Of a stretch of DNA of 64,000 nt, positions 25,701 through 34,791 are shown piece after piece. Under the pieces are notes generated by a model. That model was not told the DNA's origin and made no database searches. It saw only the letters and a list, made by a program, of their open reading frames with translations. Positions within the stretch are counted from its first letter, which is position 1, and each line of letters begins with the position of its first letter. Made by a program: the position numbers and the translations under genes. Source of the DNA: UBA1127 sp965116355 (GTDB lineage Bacteria; Chloroflexota; Dehalococcoidia; Lucifugimonadales; UBA1127); contig OZ220679.1 in the NCBI GenBank assembly GCA_965116355.1, positions 1,798,001 to 1,862,000 on the forward strand, given 5' to 3'.

Positions 25701-25735
25701 GAGACCCCCGCCGAGCGCTCGGCGGGGGTCTTGTT
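25701..25735. terminator. bidirectional terminator between convergent genes
   Basis: GACCCCCGCCGAGC and GCTCGGCGGGGGTC form a perfect palindrome followed by TTGTTGTG. It serves the plus-strand luciferase-like gene and could serve the minus-strand VOC gene. Confidence 0.7.
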
Positions 25736-25753
25736 GTGCGACTGAGTTGGGTG

Positions 25754-26254
25754 TTAGAGGGTCCAGACGTCCGCGTACTCGGGGCGGGGGAAGGGCTCGC
25801 CGTTGGGGACGCGCATCATGTCGCAGTAGAGCTCGAGGGAGTTGCCGTCGGGGTCCTCGAAGTAGAAGGAGCGCGTGCCGCTGCCGCCGATATTGCGCGG
25901 GTCGCCCTCGGCGCCGTGGACGAGGGGGCCGCTGACGATCTCGACTCCCTTCTTCTTCAGGTCGTAGAGGGCCTTGAGCCACTCGTCGCGGGTGTCGATC
26001 TCCATGGCGATGTGCTGGAGGGCGTTGTAGCCGATGCGGCGGTTGTCGGACTGCGGGTGGTCCGGGTGGGTGAAGAGGACGATGTCATGGTGCATCTCGC
26101 CGAAGCGCAGGAAGGCCATGTCGCCCGTCTCGCCGCGGGGCCAGCGGCCGGTGAGGGTGAGGCCGAGGGTGTTGCAGTAGAAGTCGAGGGAGCGGTCCAT
26201 GTCCGTGACCTGAACGCCGACGTGTCCGACCCTGCAGATGTTGAAGCCACCCAT
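25754..26254 (-). CDS. VOC-superfamily (glyoxalase/extradiol-dioxygenase-like) protein
   Basis: This 166-aa protein is a two-module vicinal-oxygen-chelate fold. Candidate metal ligands are H11 (V-G-H-V-G-V-Q-V), H81 (L-Q-H-I-A-M-E) and E141 (S-L-E-L-Y-C-D), the extradiol-dioxygenase pattern. G-T-R-S-F-Y-F-E-D-P-D-G-N-S is the usual signature before the last ligand. Roles include ring cleavage of catechols, glyoxalase or epimerase reactions. AAGGAGG precedes the ATG by 6 bases. Ring-hydroxylating oxygenases elsewhere in the window make catechol cleavage attractive but unproven. Confidence 0.82.
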   Translation of the reverse strand: MGGFNICRVGHVGVQVTDMDRSLDFYCNTLGLTLTGRWPRGETGDMAFLRFGEMHHDIVLFTHPDHPQSDNRRIGYNALQHIAMEIDTRDEWLKALYDLKKKGVEIVSGPLVHGAEGDPRNIGGSGTRSFYFEDPDGNSLELYCDMMRVPNGEPFPRPEYADVWTL

Positions 26255-26291
26255 GGCGCCCTCCTTTCGATGGTCGAAGGGGTTTGGGGGA

Positions 26292-26320
26292 ATGATTGCA
26301 CCGGCGCGTACGAGCGTCAA
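26292..26320 (-). promoter_or_regulatory. promoter for the VOC gene
   Basis: On the minus strand TTGACG (26320-26315) and AATCAT (26297-26292) are 17 bases apart, 38 bases before the ATG. Confidence 0.45.
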
Positions 26321-26343
26321 GCGCGCGCGAGCGCGGGAAGGGG

Positions 26344-26853
26344 CTAGGTCAGCGGGGTGATGGCGTCGCCGGGGGAGACTGTGCCCTCTCGGACGACGGC
26401 GGCGTACCAGCCTCGGCGGTTGAAGAGGGCGTTGCCCTCCATGCGCGTCAGCGTGCGGATGAACTCCGGCCCGCGCTCCCGGCCGATGAAGGGCAGCGAG
26501 GCGAGGTTCATGCAGGCGAGGCACGGCTCGGCGATCTCGATGACGGCCTCGCCGACCTGGTAGCGCGCGCCGATGGTGAAGTCGTCGTAGGCGATGCCCT
26601 CCGAGGTGACGTTCTCGCCCATGTCGCCGGGCTGGACGGGCCAGCCCTCGTCGTTGAGTTGCCGGAGCATCTCGACGGGCATGATCATGACGGCGCGGGC
26701 GGGGTCGCCGCCCTTGGCGTAGGTACGGAAGCGGTTGTAGTCGCCCTCGAGGCCGTTTGCCGTGAAGCGGACGGCGTCGGCGGGCACCTTGGGGAGGCCG
26801 TGCTCGCCGGGGGTCTCGGGCTTGCGGTTGACCTGCAGGACGATGCCGCTCAT
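26344..26853 (-). CDS. MOSC domain protein
   Basis: This 169-aa protein matches the MOSC fold found at the C-terminus of molybdenum cofactor sulfurases and in YiiM-like proteins. It has N-G-L-E-G-D-Y-N-R near residue 33, P-G-D-M-G-E-N-V-T near 74, and E-P-C-L-A-C near 108, where a conserved cysteine may take part in sulfur transfer or molybdopterin binding. The ATG overlaps the stop of the upstream MFS gene (ATGA), so the two are translationally coupled. The physiological substrate is unknown. Confidence 0.85.
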   Translation of the reverse strand: MSGIVLQVNRKPETPGEHGLPKVPADAVRFTANGLEGDYNRFRTYAKGGDPARAVMIMPVEMLRQLNDEGWPVQPGDMGENVTSEGIAYDDFTIGARYQVGEAVIEIAEPCLACMNLASLPFIGRERGPEFIRTLTRMEGNALFNRRGWYAAVVREGTVSPGDAITPLT

Positions 26854-28211
26854 GGATGACCTCGCATTCTCTGGCCCAGGCGCCTCGCGCGCCTGCGCCG
26901 CTCCGCCGGCGAGCCGGTGGGCCGGATGGCCCACGCGAGGGGCAGGCCGACGGCGGTGGTGACGATGAAGGTGAAGACGGCTACATCGTACGACTGGTTG
27001 ATGTCGAAAATCCAACCCATGAAGACGGGGCCGACGGTGCCGGAGGCGAGGGCCGTCGCCTGGAGCATGCCGGCCAGGGAGCCGAGCGCGCGGGTGCCGA
27101 AGAGCTGGGCGAGGAGCACGGGCCGCACGGAGACCATCGCGCCGAAGGATATGCCGTAGAAGATGGTGAACGGCACGGAGGCCCACAGCGCCGTGCTTCC
27201 GTACACAAACAGGTAGAGCCATGCGAGGGCCTGCATGCCGACCATGAGCGCCAGCACGTAGCGGACTTCCAGCAGGTCGGCGAGAAAGCCCGCCCCGATG
27301 CGGCCGACGCCGCTGGCGAGGAAGACGAGCGAGACGGTCACCGCGGCCTCGGCGGTGGTGAAGCCCTTGCTCTCGAAGAAGGGCACCTGGTGCACCTGGA
27401 GGGCGCTGGTGCCGAGGAACATCGCCATGAAGACGGATGAGGCCATCCAGAAGGCGCGCGTCCGCAGGGCGACACCGGCGGTCACGCCCGAGTCGTCCTC
27501 CAGGGCCGCACGCCGGGCACGGCGTTCCTGCCGCTCGGTCTCGGCGTCCAGCGGCGCGTCGTCCGGCCTGCGCAGGGGACGGGGCCGGTCGCCGTCGGGG
27601 AGCCACCCCTTCGCCTGGGGTGACATGCGGATGAGCGACGCGAGGGGGATGATGATGAGGACGAGGGCGAGGCCCGTCCCGCGAATCGTCCATCGCCAGC
27701 CGACCTCGTCGACGAACCAGGCGAGGACGAAGAGCACGACGCCGGTGAAGATGGGGCCCGACACGCCGATGCCCAGCGCCGTGCCCCGGAGCCGCCGGAA
27801 CCAGCGCACGATGACGACGGTCCACCCGATGGCGTGGGACGTCCCGCTGGCCCCGATGGAGGCGACGGCGAAAAAGAGGTAGAAGCTCCAGATGGAGAAG
27901 GTGTAGGAGATCAGGACCATCCCCAGGCCGAGGAGGACGCCGCCCAGCATGATGATGGGCTTGGGGCCGATCCGGTCGACGACGAACCCCAGGATGGGGG
28001 CAAAGGCGCCGGTCTCGATCTGCCGGAGGGCGAAGGCGCCGGAGAGGGCCGCGCGCGACCAACCGAACTCGTTGAGGATGGGCAGGAAGAAGACCTGGAA
28101 ACCCTGCCAGTATGCGCCGGAGGTGAATGCGTTGCAGGTGAAGCTGGCGGCGACGAGATACCAGCCATAGAAGATCCGGGGAGGTCTCTTGGTATCCGGT
28201 GCGGTGCGCAT
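26850..28211 (-). CDS. MFS transporter (monocarboxylate/oxalate-type)
   Basis: This 453-aa protein has 12 hydrophobic segments. The N-terminal F-Y-G-W-Y-L-V-A-A-S-F is typical of the MCT/OFA branch, which moves small organic acids. A cytoplasmic D-R-I-G-P-K-P loop serves as motif A, and a charged central loop of about 50 residues separates the halves. The ATG at 28211 is preferred over far-upstream starts because the transmembrane domain begins within 20 residues and the extra N-terminus would be repetitive and basic. It is coupled to the MOSC gene by a 4-base overlap. Confidence 0.85.
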   Translation of the reverse strand: MRTAPDTKRPPRIFYGWYLVAASFTCNAFTSGAYWQGFQVFFLPILNEFGWSRAALSGAFALRQIETGAFAPILGFVVDRIGPKPIIMLGGVLLGLGMVLISYTFSIWSFYLFFAVASIGASGTSHAIGWTVVIVRWFRRLRGTALGIGVSGPIFTGVVLFVLAWFVDEVGWRWTIRGTGLALVLIIIPLASLIRMSPQAKGWLPDGDRPRPLRRPDDAPLDAETERQERRARRAALEDDSGVTAGVALRTRAFWMASSVFMAMFLGTSALQVHQVPFFESKGFTTAEAAVTVSLVFLASGVGRIGAGFLADLLEVRYVLALMVGMQALAWLYLFVYGSTALWASVPFTIFYGISFGAMVSVRPVLLAQLFGTRALGSLAGMLQATALASGTVGPVFMGWIFDINQSYDVAVFTFIVTTAVGLPLAWAIRPTGSPAERRRRARRLGQRMRGHP

Positions 28212-28552
28212 CCGCCGCCTCTCCACGCCCGCCTTCGGAGGTCCGTCGCCCGCCGGATGGGGGGCTTCCTGAACGGCGGGAACCAGGGGTCTGCCAAAAC
28301 CCCAGAGTACGGGCCGCTCGCGCGCCCTGTCAACGACGGCCGATGCGGCGACGGGCTTCCCGCCCCGAGGCCGCGCGTGAATGTTGACCATGCCCAAATC
28401 CCCCCCAACGGGGCCACATCGCGAGAGACGCGGTGTTTGGACTTGTGCAACACTTCACAGACATTGCGCAATTGTCTAGAATATGGCTGTTCCTGAGTGC
28501 CCAGACGAAAACCCGGTGCGCCCGGCGCGTACCGGTGCGCAAAGGGAGTTGC
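28212..28552. other. 341-bp divergent intergenic region
   Basis: It separates the minus-strand MFS gene from the transhydrogenase operon. I see the pnt promoter at 28454-28482 and no gene or dispersed repeat. Confidence 0.6.
28454..28482 (+). promoter_or_regulatory. strong sigma-70-like promoter of the transhydrogenase operon
   Basis: TTCACA (28454-28459) and TAGAAT (28477-28482) are 17 bases apart, each matching five of six consensus positions. The predicted leader is about 64 bases. Confidence 0.6.
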
Positions 28553-29731
28553 ATGAAGGTAGGCGTCCCAAAGGAAATACGGCCCAGTGAGCGCCGCGTG
28601 GCCCTGGTGCCGGAATCGGTGTCCAAGCTGACAGGCGCCGGGATGGAGGTCGTCGTTGAGGCGGGGGCCGGGTCATACGCCCACTTCGCCGACGAGGCCT
28701 ACCAGAACGCCGGCGCCACCATCGCCCCCAATGCTTCCGCGGTCTACGATGCCGCCGACATCATCGTAAAGGTGCAGCGGCCAACCTTCGGCGGCGAGGA
28801 CGAGCCCCCTGAGTCGTCCATGCTCCGCTCCGGCGTCGTCCTCATCGGGTTCCTGCAGCCGCTGTACCATCCGGCCGTCGCCAAGGGCCTCGCCGAGATG
28901 GGCGTCATCAGCTTCAGCATGGACGCAGTGCCCCGCATCGCGCGGGCGCAGTCCATGGACGCGCTCAGCTCCATGAGCTCCATCGCCGGGTACAAGGCCG
29001 CCATCATGGCCGCCGAGGCGCTGGGCATCTACCTGCCGATGATGGTCACGGCCGCCGGCACGACACCGCCGGCCAAGGGCCTCGTCCTCGGCGCGGGCGT
29101 GGCGGGACTGCAGGCCATCGCGACGTCGCGGCGGCTGGGCGCGGTCGTGTCGGCGTTCGACGTGCGGCCGGCGGTGAAGGAGCAGGTGGAGAGCCTGGGC
29201 GCCACGTTCATCCAGGAGGCCCTGCACACGGAGGGAACTGAGGACGAGGGCGGCTACGCCAAGCAGCTCAACCAGGAGGCCCAGCAGCTGGAGCAGGACC
29301 TCATCCACACGCACGCCCGGACCATGGACTTCATCATCACCACCGCCGCCATTCCGGGCAGGGCGGCGCCCATCCTGATCACGAAGGACATGGTGCGCGA
29401 CATGCGCCCCGGCTCGGTCATCGTCGACCTGGCGGCGGAGACGGGCGGCAACTGCGAGCTGACCAAGCCGGGCGAAACAGTGGTCGCGAACGACGTCACC
29501 ATCATCGGCCCGCTGGACGTGCCCTCGTCGGTGCCCGTGGTCTCCAGCCAGATGTACTCCCGCAACATGCTCACGCTGCTGCAGCACCTGGTCCGCGACG
29601 GCGAGCTGACGCTCGACTTCGAGGACGCGATCACGCGCGACTGCTGCATCACCCACGACGGCAAGGTGCTCCACGGCCCGACGCTGGAGCTGCTCGGAGA
29701 AGGTCTTCAAGAAGGTGGAGAGAAGGCGTAG
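28553..29731 (+). CDS. pntAA: NAD(P) transhydrogenase subunit alpha part 1
   Basis: This 392-aa protein is the NAD(H)-binding domain I of proton-translocating transhydrogenase, which uses the proton-motive force to drive NADH-to-NADPH hydride transfer. The family N-terminus K-V-G-V-P-K-E-I-R-P-S-E-R-R-V-A and the R-A-Q-S-M-D-A-L-S-S loop near residue 127 are present, as is the nucleotide-binding L-G-A-G-V-A-G-L-Q-A. Unlike the E. coli subunit, the membrane segments are in the next gene. AAAGGGAG precedes the ATG at 28553. It is the first gene of a three-gene operon. Confidence 0.95.
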   Translation: MKVGVPKEIRPSERRVALVPESVSKLTGAGMEVVVEAGAGSYAHFADEAYQNAGATIAPNASAVYDAADIIVKVQRPTFGGEDEPPESSMLRSGVVLIGFLQPLYHPAVAKGLAEMGVISFSMDAVPRIARAQSMDALSSMSSIAGYKAAIMAAEALGIYLPMMVTAAGTTPPAKGLVLGAGVAGLQAIATSRRLGAVVSAFDVRPAVKEQVESLGATFIQEALHTEGTEDEGGYAKQLNQEAQQLEQDLIHTHARTMDFIITTAAIPGRAAPILITKDMVRDMRPGSVIVDLAAETGGNCELTKPGETVVANDVTIIGPLDVPSSVPVVSSQMYSRNMLTLLQHLVRDGELTLDFEDAITRDCCITHDGKVLHGPTLELLGEGLQEGGEKA

Positions 29732-29736
29732 GAATC

Positions 29737-30051
29737 ATGGTTGAAACGGCTATCATTGGCATTCCGCTGGTCATCGCCCTGTACATCTTCGTGCTGGCGA
29801 TCTTCGTGGGCTTCGAGGTGATCACCAAGGTGCCGCCCACGCTGCACACGCCGCTCATGTCCGGGGCCAACGCCATCTCCGGCATCACGATCATCGGCGC
29901 GATGGTGGTCGTCGGGCCGCGGGACGCGAACCTGGCGGTCATCCTCGGTTTCGCGGCGCTGGTGCTGGCGACGATCAACGTGGTGGGCGGCTTCATGGTG
30001 ACGGACCGGATGCTGCAGATGTTCCGCCGCAGGCCGGGCGAGGGGGCGTAA
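29737..30051 (+). CDS. pntAB: NAD(P) transhydrogenase subunit alpha part 2
   Basis: This 104-aa membrane protein carries the small domain II part that is fused to PntA in E. coli. It has about three hydrophobic segments and the conserved V-P-P-T-L-H-T-P-L-M-S-G-A-N-A-I-S-G stretch near residues 30-47. It starts 5 bases after pntAA and its stop shares one base with the pntB start (TAATG), giving coupled translation. Confidence 0.93.
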   Translation: MVETAIIGIPLVIALYIFVLAIFVGFEVITKVPPTLHTPLMSGANAISGITIIGAMVVVGPRDANLAVILGFAALVLATINVVGGFMVTDRMLQMFRRRPGEGA

Positions 30052-31451
30052 TGGAACTGTTTGAGGGCGTAAACCTCGTAATCCAGTACGTCTACCTGGC
30101 GTCGGCGACGCTGTTCATCTTCGGCATCAAGCTGCTGGGGTCGCCGGCGACGGCGCGGCGCGGCAACTTCCTCGCGGCGATGGGCATGTTCATCGCCATC
30201 GTGGCGACGCTGGTGAACGAAGATGTCCTGAACTACGAGATGATCGCGGCGGGCATCGCCATCGGCGCGGTCATCGGCGCCGTGCTGGCGCGCACCATCA
30301 AGATGACGGCGATGCCGCAGATGGTGGCGATCTTCAACGGGGTGGGCGGCGGCGCCTCGGCCGTGATCGCCGTGTCCGAGTTCGTGCGCATCTCCGACGC
30401 CGACCTCAGCGTCGAGGGACACATCAAGCTGACCATCATGCTGGGCGTGCTCATTGGCTTCGTCACGCTGACGGGCAGCCTCATCGCCTTCGGCAAGCTG
30501 CAGGAGGTGATGACGACACGGCCCATCACGTACCCGCTGCAGAACATCGTCAGCGGGATCATGTTCCTGGCCGTCGTCGGCATGATCGTGTACCTGGTGG
30601 GCTTCGAATTCAACATCTACGTCTTCTACGCGCTGGTGGCCGTGAGCCTGATCCTGGGCATCCAGCTGGTCATCCCCATCGGCGGGGCGGACATGCCGGT
30701 GGTGATCTCGCTGCTGAACTCCTACTCGGGCGTGGCGGCGGCGGCGGCAGGGTTCGCGCTGGGCAACCTGGCGCTCATCGTGAGCGGCGCGCTGGTGGGC
30801 GCGGCGGGCCTCATCCTGACGAACATCATGACCAAGGCGATGAACCGCTCGCTGGCGAACGTCGTCTTCGGCGCCTTCGGCGCGGCGACGTCGGGCGGGC
30901 CGGTGGCGGTGGAGACGCGGACGGCGCGCTCGGTGCAGGCGGAGGACGCGGCCGTCATGCTGGCGTACGCGCGCTCGGTCATCTTCGTGCCGGGCTACGG
31001 GCTGGCGGTGGCGCAGGCGCAGCACCAGGTGCGGGAGCTGGCGGACCTGCTGGCGGGCAAGGGCGTTCGCATCAAGTACGCCATCCACCCCGTCGCGGGG
31101 CGCATGCCGGGGCACATGAACGTGCTGCTGGCCGAGGCAAACGTGCCGTACGACGAGCTGTACGACCTCGACGAGATCAACGACGACTTCCGCAACACCG
31201 ACGTCGCGGTGGTCATCGGCGCGAACGACGTGACGAACCCGGCGGCGCGCGACCAGCCGGAGAGCCCGGTCTACGGCATGCCCATCCTGAACGTGGACAT
31301 GGCGCAGCACGTCATCGTGTTGAAGCGGAGCATGAGCCCAGGCTTCGCGGGCATCGACAACGACCTGTTCTTCAAGGACAACACGCGCATGCTGTTCGGC
31401 GACGCGCGGCGGTCGGTGACGGCGCTGGTGAGCGAGGTCAAGGGGCTGTAG
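30051..31451 (+). CDS. pntB: NAD(P) transhydrogenase subunit beta
   Basis: This 466-aa subunit has about nine N-terminal membrane helices forming most of the proton channel and a C-terminal NADP(H)-binding domain III. Visible signatures include N-G-V-G-G-G-A-S-A near residue 97, L-N-S-Y-S-G-V-A-A-A-A-A-G-F near 224, V-P-G-Y-G-L-A-V-A-Q-A-Q near 312 (NADP-binding fingerprint) and G-A-N-D-V-T-N-P-A-A near 386. The length is normal. It completes the operon that supplies NADPH. Confidence 0.96.
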   Translation: MELFEGVNLVIQYVYLASATLFIFGIKLLGSPATARRGNFLAAMGMFIAIVATLVNEDVLNYEMIAAGIAIGAVIGAVLARTIKMTAMPQMVAIFNGVGGGASAVIAVSEFVRISDADLSVEGHIKLTIMLGVLIGFVTLTGSLIAFGKLQEVMTTRPITYPLQNIVSGIMFLAVVGMIVYLVGFEFNIYVFYALVAVSLILGIQLVIPIGGADMPVVISLLNSYSGVAAAAAGFALGNLALIVSGALVGAAGLILTNIMTKAMNRSLANVVFGAFGAATSGGPVAVETRTARSVQAEDAAVMLAYARSVIFVPGYGLAVAQAQHQVRELADLLAGKGVRIKYAIHPVAGRMPGHMNVLLAEANVPYDELYDLDEINDDFRNTDVAVVIGANDVTNPAARDQPESPVYGMPILNVDMAQHVIVLKRSMSPGFAGIDNDLFFKDNTRMLFGDARRSVTALVSEVKGL

Positions 31452-31595
31452 ACTCTGCTGCGGGCCGATCAGACAAATCCCGGAATCCAATGGCTTTGTT
31501 GACGCGCTCCGACCTCGCCCGCTGCGCCGGCAATTCACTGCGTCTTGCCGTTCCATATGCGCCGCTCCTGCCTTCGTCGTAAGGGAGGGGTGTTC

Positions 31596-31604
31596 TGTTA
31601 GAAT
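31596..31604 (+). promoter_or_regulatory. extended -10 promoter of the MNT/HEPN pair
   Basis: TGTTAGAAT carries TG one base before a five-of-six -10 box, 20 bases before the start codon. No good -35 is visible. Confidence 0.4.
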
Positions 31605-31623
31605 GTGCGTGTAGGGGCGAGTG

Positions 31624-31941
31624 ATGACGACGGACACCATCATTTCAACAATGGTTGAGCGCATTGTGGAGCGGCACCGGCCGCTTCGCGTGCTGCTGTT
31701 CGGCTCGCGGGCCCGTGGCATGGCCAGGGAAGACAGCGACGTCGACCTGCTGGTGGTGCTGGACGAGGCGCCGGACAAGCACGGCGTTGCCGTCGACATT
31801 CGTGTAGCACTGAGCGGCATGCCTGTCGCCAAAGACATCATCGTAACCACGCCGGAAGAGATCCGGCGCAGAGGGCACGTCTCTGGAACGGTCCTCCGGG
31901 AAGCCCTTCGAGAGGGCACGGTGATGTATGAGCGAGAATGA
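31624..31941 (+). CDS. MNT-type nucleotidyltransferase, probable antitoxin
   Basis: This 105-aa minimal nucleotidyltransferase has the G-S-R-A-R-G motif at about residues 27-32 and the paired aspartates in S-D-V-D-L-L-V (D39, D41) that bind metal. In MntA/HepT systems the small transferase neutralises the HEPN partner, in characterised cases by adding AMP to it. A GTG lies one codon before the ATG. It overlaps the HEPN gene by 14 bases. This is a standard MNT-HEPN arrangement sitting between two housekeeping operons. Confidence 0.88.
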   Translation: MTTDTIISTMVERIVERHRPLRVLLFGSRARGMAREDSDVDLLVVLDEAPDKHGVAVDIRVALSGMPVAKDIIVTTPEEIRRRGHVSGTVLREALREGTVMYERE

Positions 31942-32335
31942 GGCGCACAGTAGCGAGGCCCTCCGTTGGCTGCGGTACGCCGAGGAAGACCTTCTGGCAG
32001 CTACGAGATTGATGGAAGGCGCCTCCACCTTTGTGCGGTCGGTCTGTTGGCATTCGCAGCAGGCGGCAGAGAAGGCGCTCAAGGCTGTCCTGGTGCTCGA
32101 GCAGTTAGAGGTCCCCTTCATCCACGATTTGAACCGTCTCCGTGGCTTGATTCCGGAAGGTTGGGATGTTGTGGATAGTCGCCCTGTTCTCGCCCATCTA
32201 ACGGAGTGGGCTGCGAGTGCGCGGTACCCCGGCGATTGGATCGAGCCAACCGAATCTGAAGCAGCCTGGGCAGTGTCCCAAGCCACCGCTGTGTACGAGT
32301 CCGTCGCCGCAGAGTTCACCCGCCGCGGCGTCTAG
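31928..32335 (+). CDS. HEPN domain protein, probable toxin (HepT-like)
   Basis: This 135-aa helical protein has the HEPN RNase signature R-x4-H as R37-S-V-C-W-H42, inside the conserved S-Q-Q-A-A-E-K-A-L-K-A helix. HEPN toxins dimerise and cleave RNA with this motif; the catalytic residues are intact here. The 14-base overlap with the nucleotidyltransferase supports a single mRNA. It ends 125 bases before the suf operon, which has its own promoter. Confidence 0.88.
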   Translation: MSENEAHSSEALRWLRYAEEDLLAATRLMEGASTFVRSVCWHSQQAAEKALKAVLVLEQLEVPFIHDLNRLRGLIPEGWDVVDSRPVLAHLTEWAASARYPGDWIEPTESEAAWAVSQATAVYESVAAEFTRRGV

Positions 32336-32374
32336 ATAGCTGGCCGTGTACGGGCGCGTGCTCCCGCGCCAACG

Positions 32375-32404
32375 TTGACACCCCTTACGGGGCCGACTTA
32401 CACT
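32375..32404 (+). promoter_or_regulatory. promoter of the suf operon
   Basis: A perfect TTGACA (32375-32380) is 18 bases before TACACT (32399-32404, four of six). The predicted transcription start is near 32411, 49 bases before sufB. Confidence 0.55.
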
Positions 32405-32416
32405 GACTGTAGATTC

Positions 32417-32433
32417 TTGACCACTTTGGTCTA
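32417..32433 (+). promoter_or_regulatory. candidate Rrf2-family operator at the suf promoter
   Basis: TTGACCACTTTGGTCTA contains the inverted repeat GACC-N5-GGTC just downstream of the predicted start site, a position where a bound repressor would block transcription. The operon carries its own Rrf2 regulator gene at 37851-38300. The link is inference. Confidence 0.35.
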
Positions 32434-32459
32434 CTACTGCCGTCGGAGAGGTCCCGCCT

Positions 32460-33902
32460 ATGGTATCGCCCAAGTCGCTGGCGCAGGCCGAGTACAAGTA
32501 CGGGTTCGTCACTGACATCGAGGAGGAGACCGCTCCCCGCGGTCTCACCGAGGACACCATCCGCTGGATCTCCGCCAAGAAGCAGGAACCGGAGTTCATG
32601 CTGGAATGGCGGCTCCGGGCCTTCCACCACTTCCTCACGCTGGTGGAGAAGGAGCAGTCCCCCAAGTGGGCCAACGTCCACTACCCGCCCATCAACTTTC
32701 AGGACGGCGTGTACTACGCCGCGCCGAAGAAGGACCGCCCCGAGAGCCTCGAGGACGTCGACAAGGAGCTGCTCGACACGTACGAGAAGCTGGGCATCCC
32801 GCTGGAGGAGCAGAAGCGGCTGGCTGGCGTCGCCGTGGACGCGGTGTTCGACAGCGTGTCGGTCGCGACGACGTTCAAGGAGACGCTGAGCAAGCAGGGG
32901 ATCATCTTCGGCTCGTTCAACGAGGCGGTGCAGGAGCACCCGGAGCTGGTGCGGAAGTACCTGGGCTCGGTGGTGCCGTACACCGACAACTTCTACGCCG
33001 CGCTGAACTCGGCCGTCTTCTCCGACGGCTCGTTCTGCTACATCCCGAAGGGCGTGCGGTGTCCGCTGGAGCTCTCCACCTACTTCCGCATCAACGCCGC
33101 CGAGGCGGGGCAGTTCGAGCGGACGCTCATCATCGCGGAGGAGGGCTCCTACGTCAGCTACCTCGAGGGGTGCAGCGCGCCGATGCGCGACACCAACCAG
33201 CTCCACGCCGCCGTCGTGGAGCTCGTCGCGATGGAGAACGCGGAGATCAAGTACTCGACCATCCAGAACTGGTACCCGGGCGACGAGAACGGCGTCGGCG
33301 GCATCTACAACTTCGTGACCAAGCGGGGCAAGTGCGCTGGGGACAACTCGAAAATCTCGTGGACGCAGGTGGAGACGGGCTCGGCGATCACGTGGAAGTA
33401 CCCGAGCGTGCTGCTGCAGGGCGACAACTCCATCGGCGAGTTCTACTCGGTCGCGCTGACGCGGGGCTACCAGCAGGCGGACACGGGCACCAAGATGGTC
33501 CACCTGGGCAAGAACACCCGCAGCAAGATCATCTCCAAGGGCATCTCCGCGGGGCATGGACAGAACACCTACCGCGGGCTGGTCAAGGTAATGCCGCGCG
33601 CGTCCGACGCCCGCAACTTCACGCAGTGCGACTCGCTGCTCATCGGCGACCAGTGCGGGGCGCACACGACGCCCTACGTCGAGGTACAGAACAGCTCGGC
33701 GCACCTGGAGCACGAGGCGTTCACGTCGCGGGTGAGCGAGGAGCAGCTCTTCTACTGCCAGCAGCGGGGCATGTCGGCGGAGGACGCCAACTCGCTGATC
33801 ATCAACGGCTTCTGCAAGGAGGTCTTCCAGCAGCTCCCCTTCGAGTTCGCCGTCGAGGCGACGCGCCTGCTGGAGGTCAGCCTGGAGGGGTCCGTAGGGT
33901 AG
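32460..33902 (+). CDS. sufB: Fe-S cluster assembly scaffold protein SufB
   Basis: This 480-aa beta-helix protein builds Fe-S clusters with SufC and SufD. Family blocks are P-E-F-M-L-E-W-R near residue 38, G-V-Y-Y-A-A-P-K near 83, F-C-Y-I-P-K-G-V-R-C-P near 191, and the C-terminal S-R-V-S-E-E-Q-L-F-Y-C-Q-Q-R-G near 422, with the conserved cysteine of that block present. GGAGAGG precedes the ATG. It is the first gene of sufBCDSU-rrf2. The pathway should also serve the two Rieske oxygenases in the window. Confidence 0.97.
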   Translation: MVSPKSLAQAEYKYGFVTDIEEETAPRGLTEDTIRWISAKKQEPEFMLEWRLRAFHHFLTLVEKEQSPKWANVHYPPINFQDGVYYAAPKKDRPESLEDVDKELLDTYEKLGIPLEEQKRLAGVAVDAVFDSVSVATTFKETLSKQGIIFGSFNEAVQEHPELVRKYLGSVVPYTDNFYAALNSAVFSDGSFCYIPKGVRCPLELSTYFRINAAEAGQFERTLIIAEEGSYVSYLEGCSAPMRDTNQLHAAVVELVAMENAEIKYSTIQNWYPGDENGVGGIYNFVTKRGKCAGDNSKISWTQVETGSAITWKYPSVLLQGDNSIGEFYSVALTRGYQQADTGTKMVHLGKNTRSKIISKGISAGHGQNTYRGLVKVMPRASDARNFTQCDSLLIGDQCGAHTTPYVEVQNSSAHLEHEAFTSRVSEEQLFYCQQRGMSAEDANSLIINGFCKEVFQQLPFEFAVEATRLLEVSLEGSVG

Positions 33903-33936
33903 GGGGTTCGCCCCACAAATGCGTCCCTGCCGGCCT

Positions 33937-33968
33937 TCCTGGATTCCCGCTTTCGCGGGAATGACGGG
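33937..33968. repeat. family A-like palindrome between sufB and sufC
   Basis: CCTGGATTCCCGC and GCGGGAATGACGGG flank a short TTTC loop. It lies inside the suf operon in an otherwise empty 122-bp gap and may shape mRNA stability between sufB and sufC. Confidence 0.55.
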
Positions 33969-34024
33969 AGGGGGCGGGAATGATGGGCGGGAGCCGGGAA
34001 AATCAACACATTCGGTAGAGTGAC

Positions 34025-34783
<759 letters not shown>

Positions 34784-34791
34784 ACGGAACC

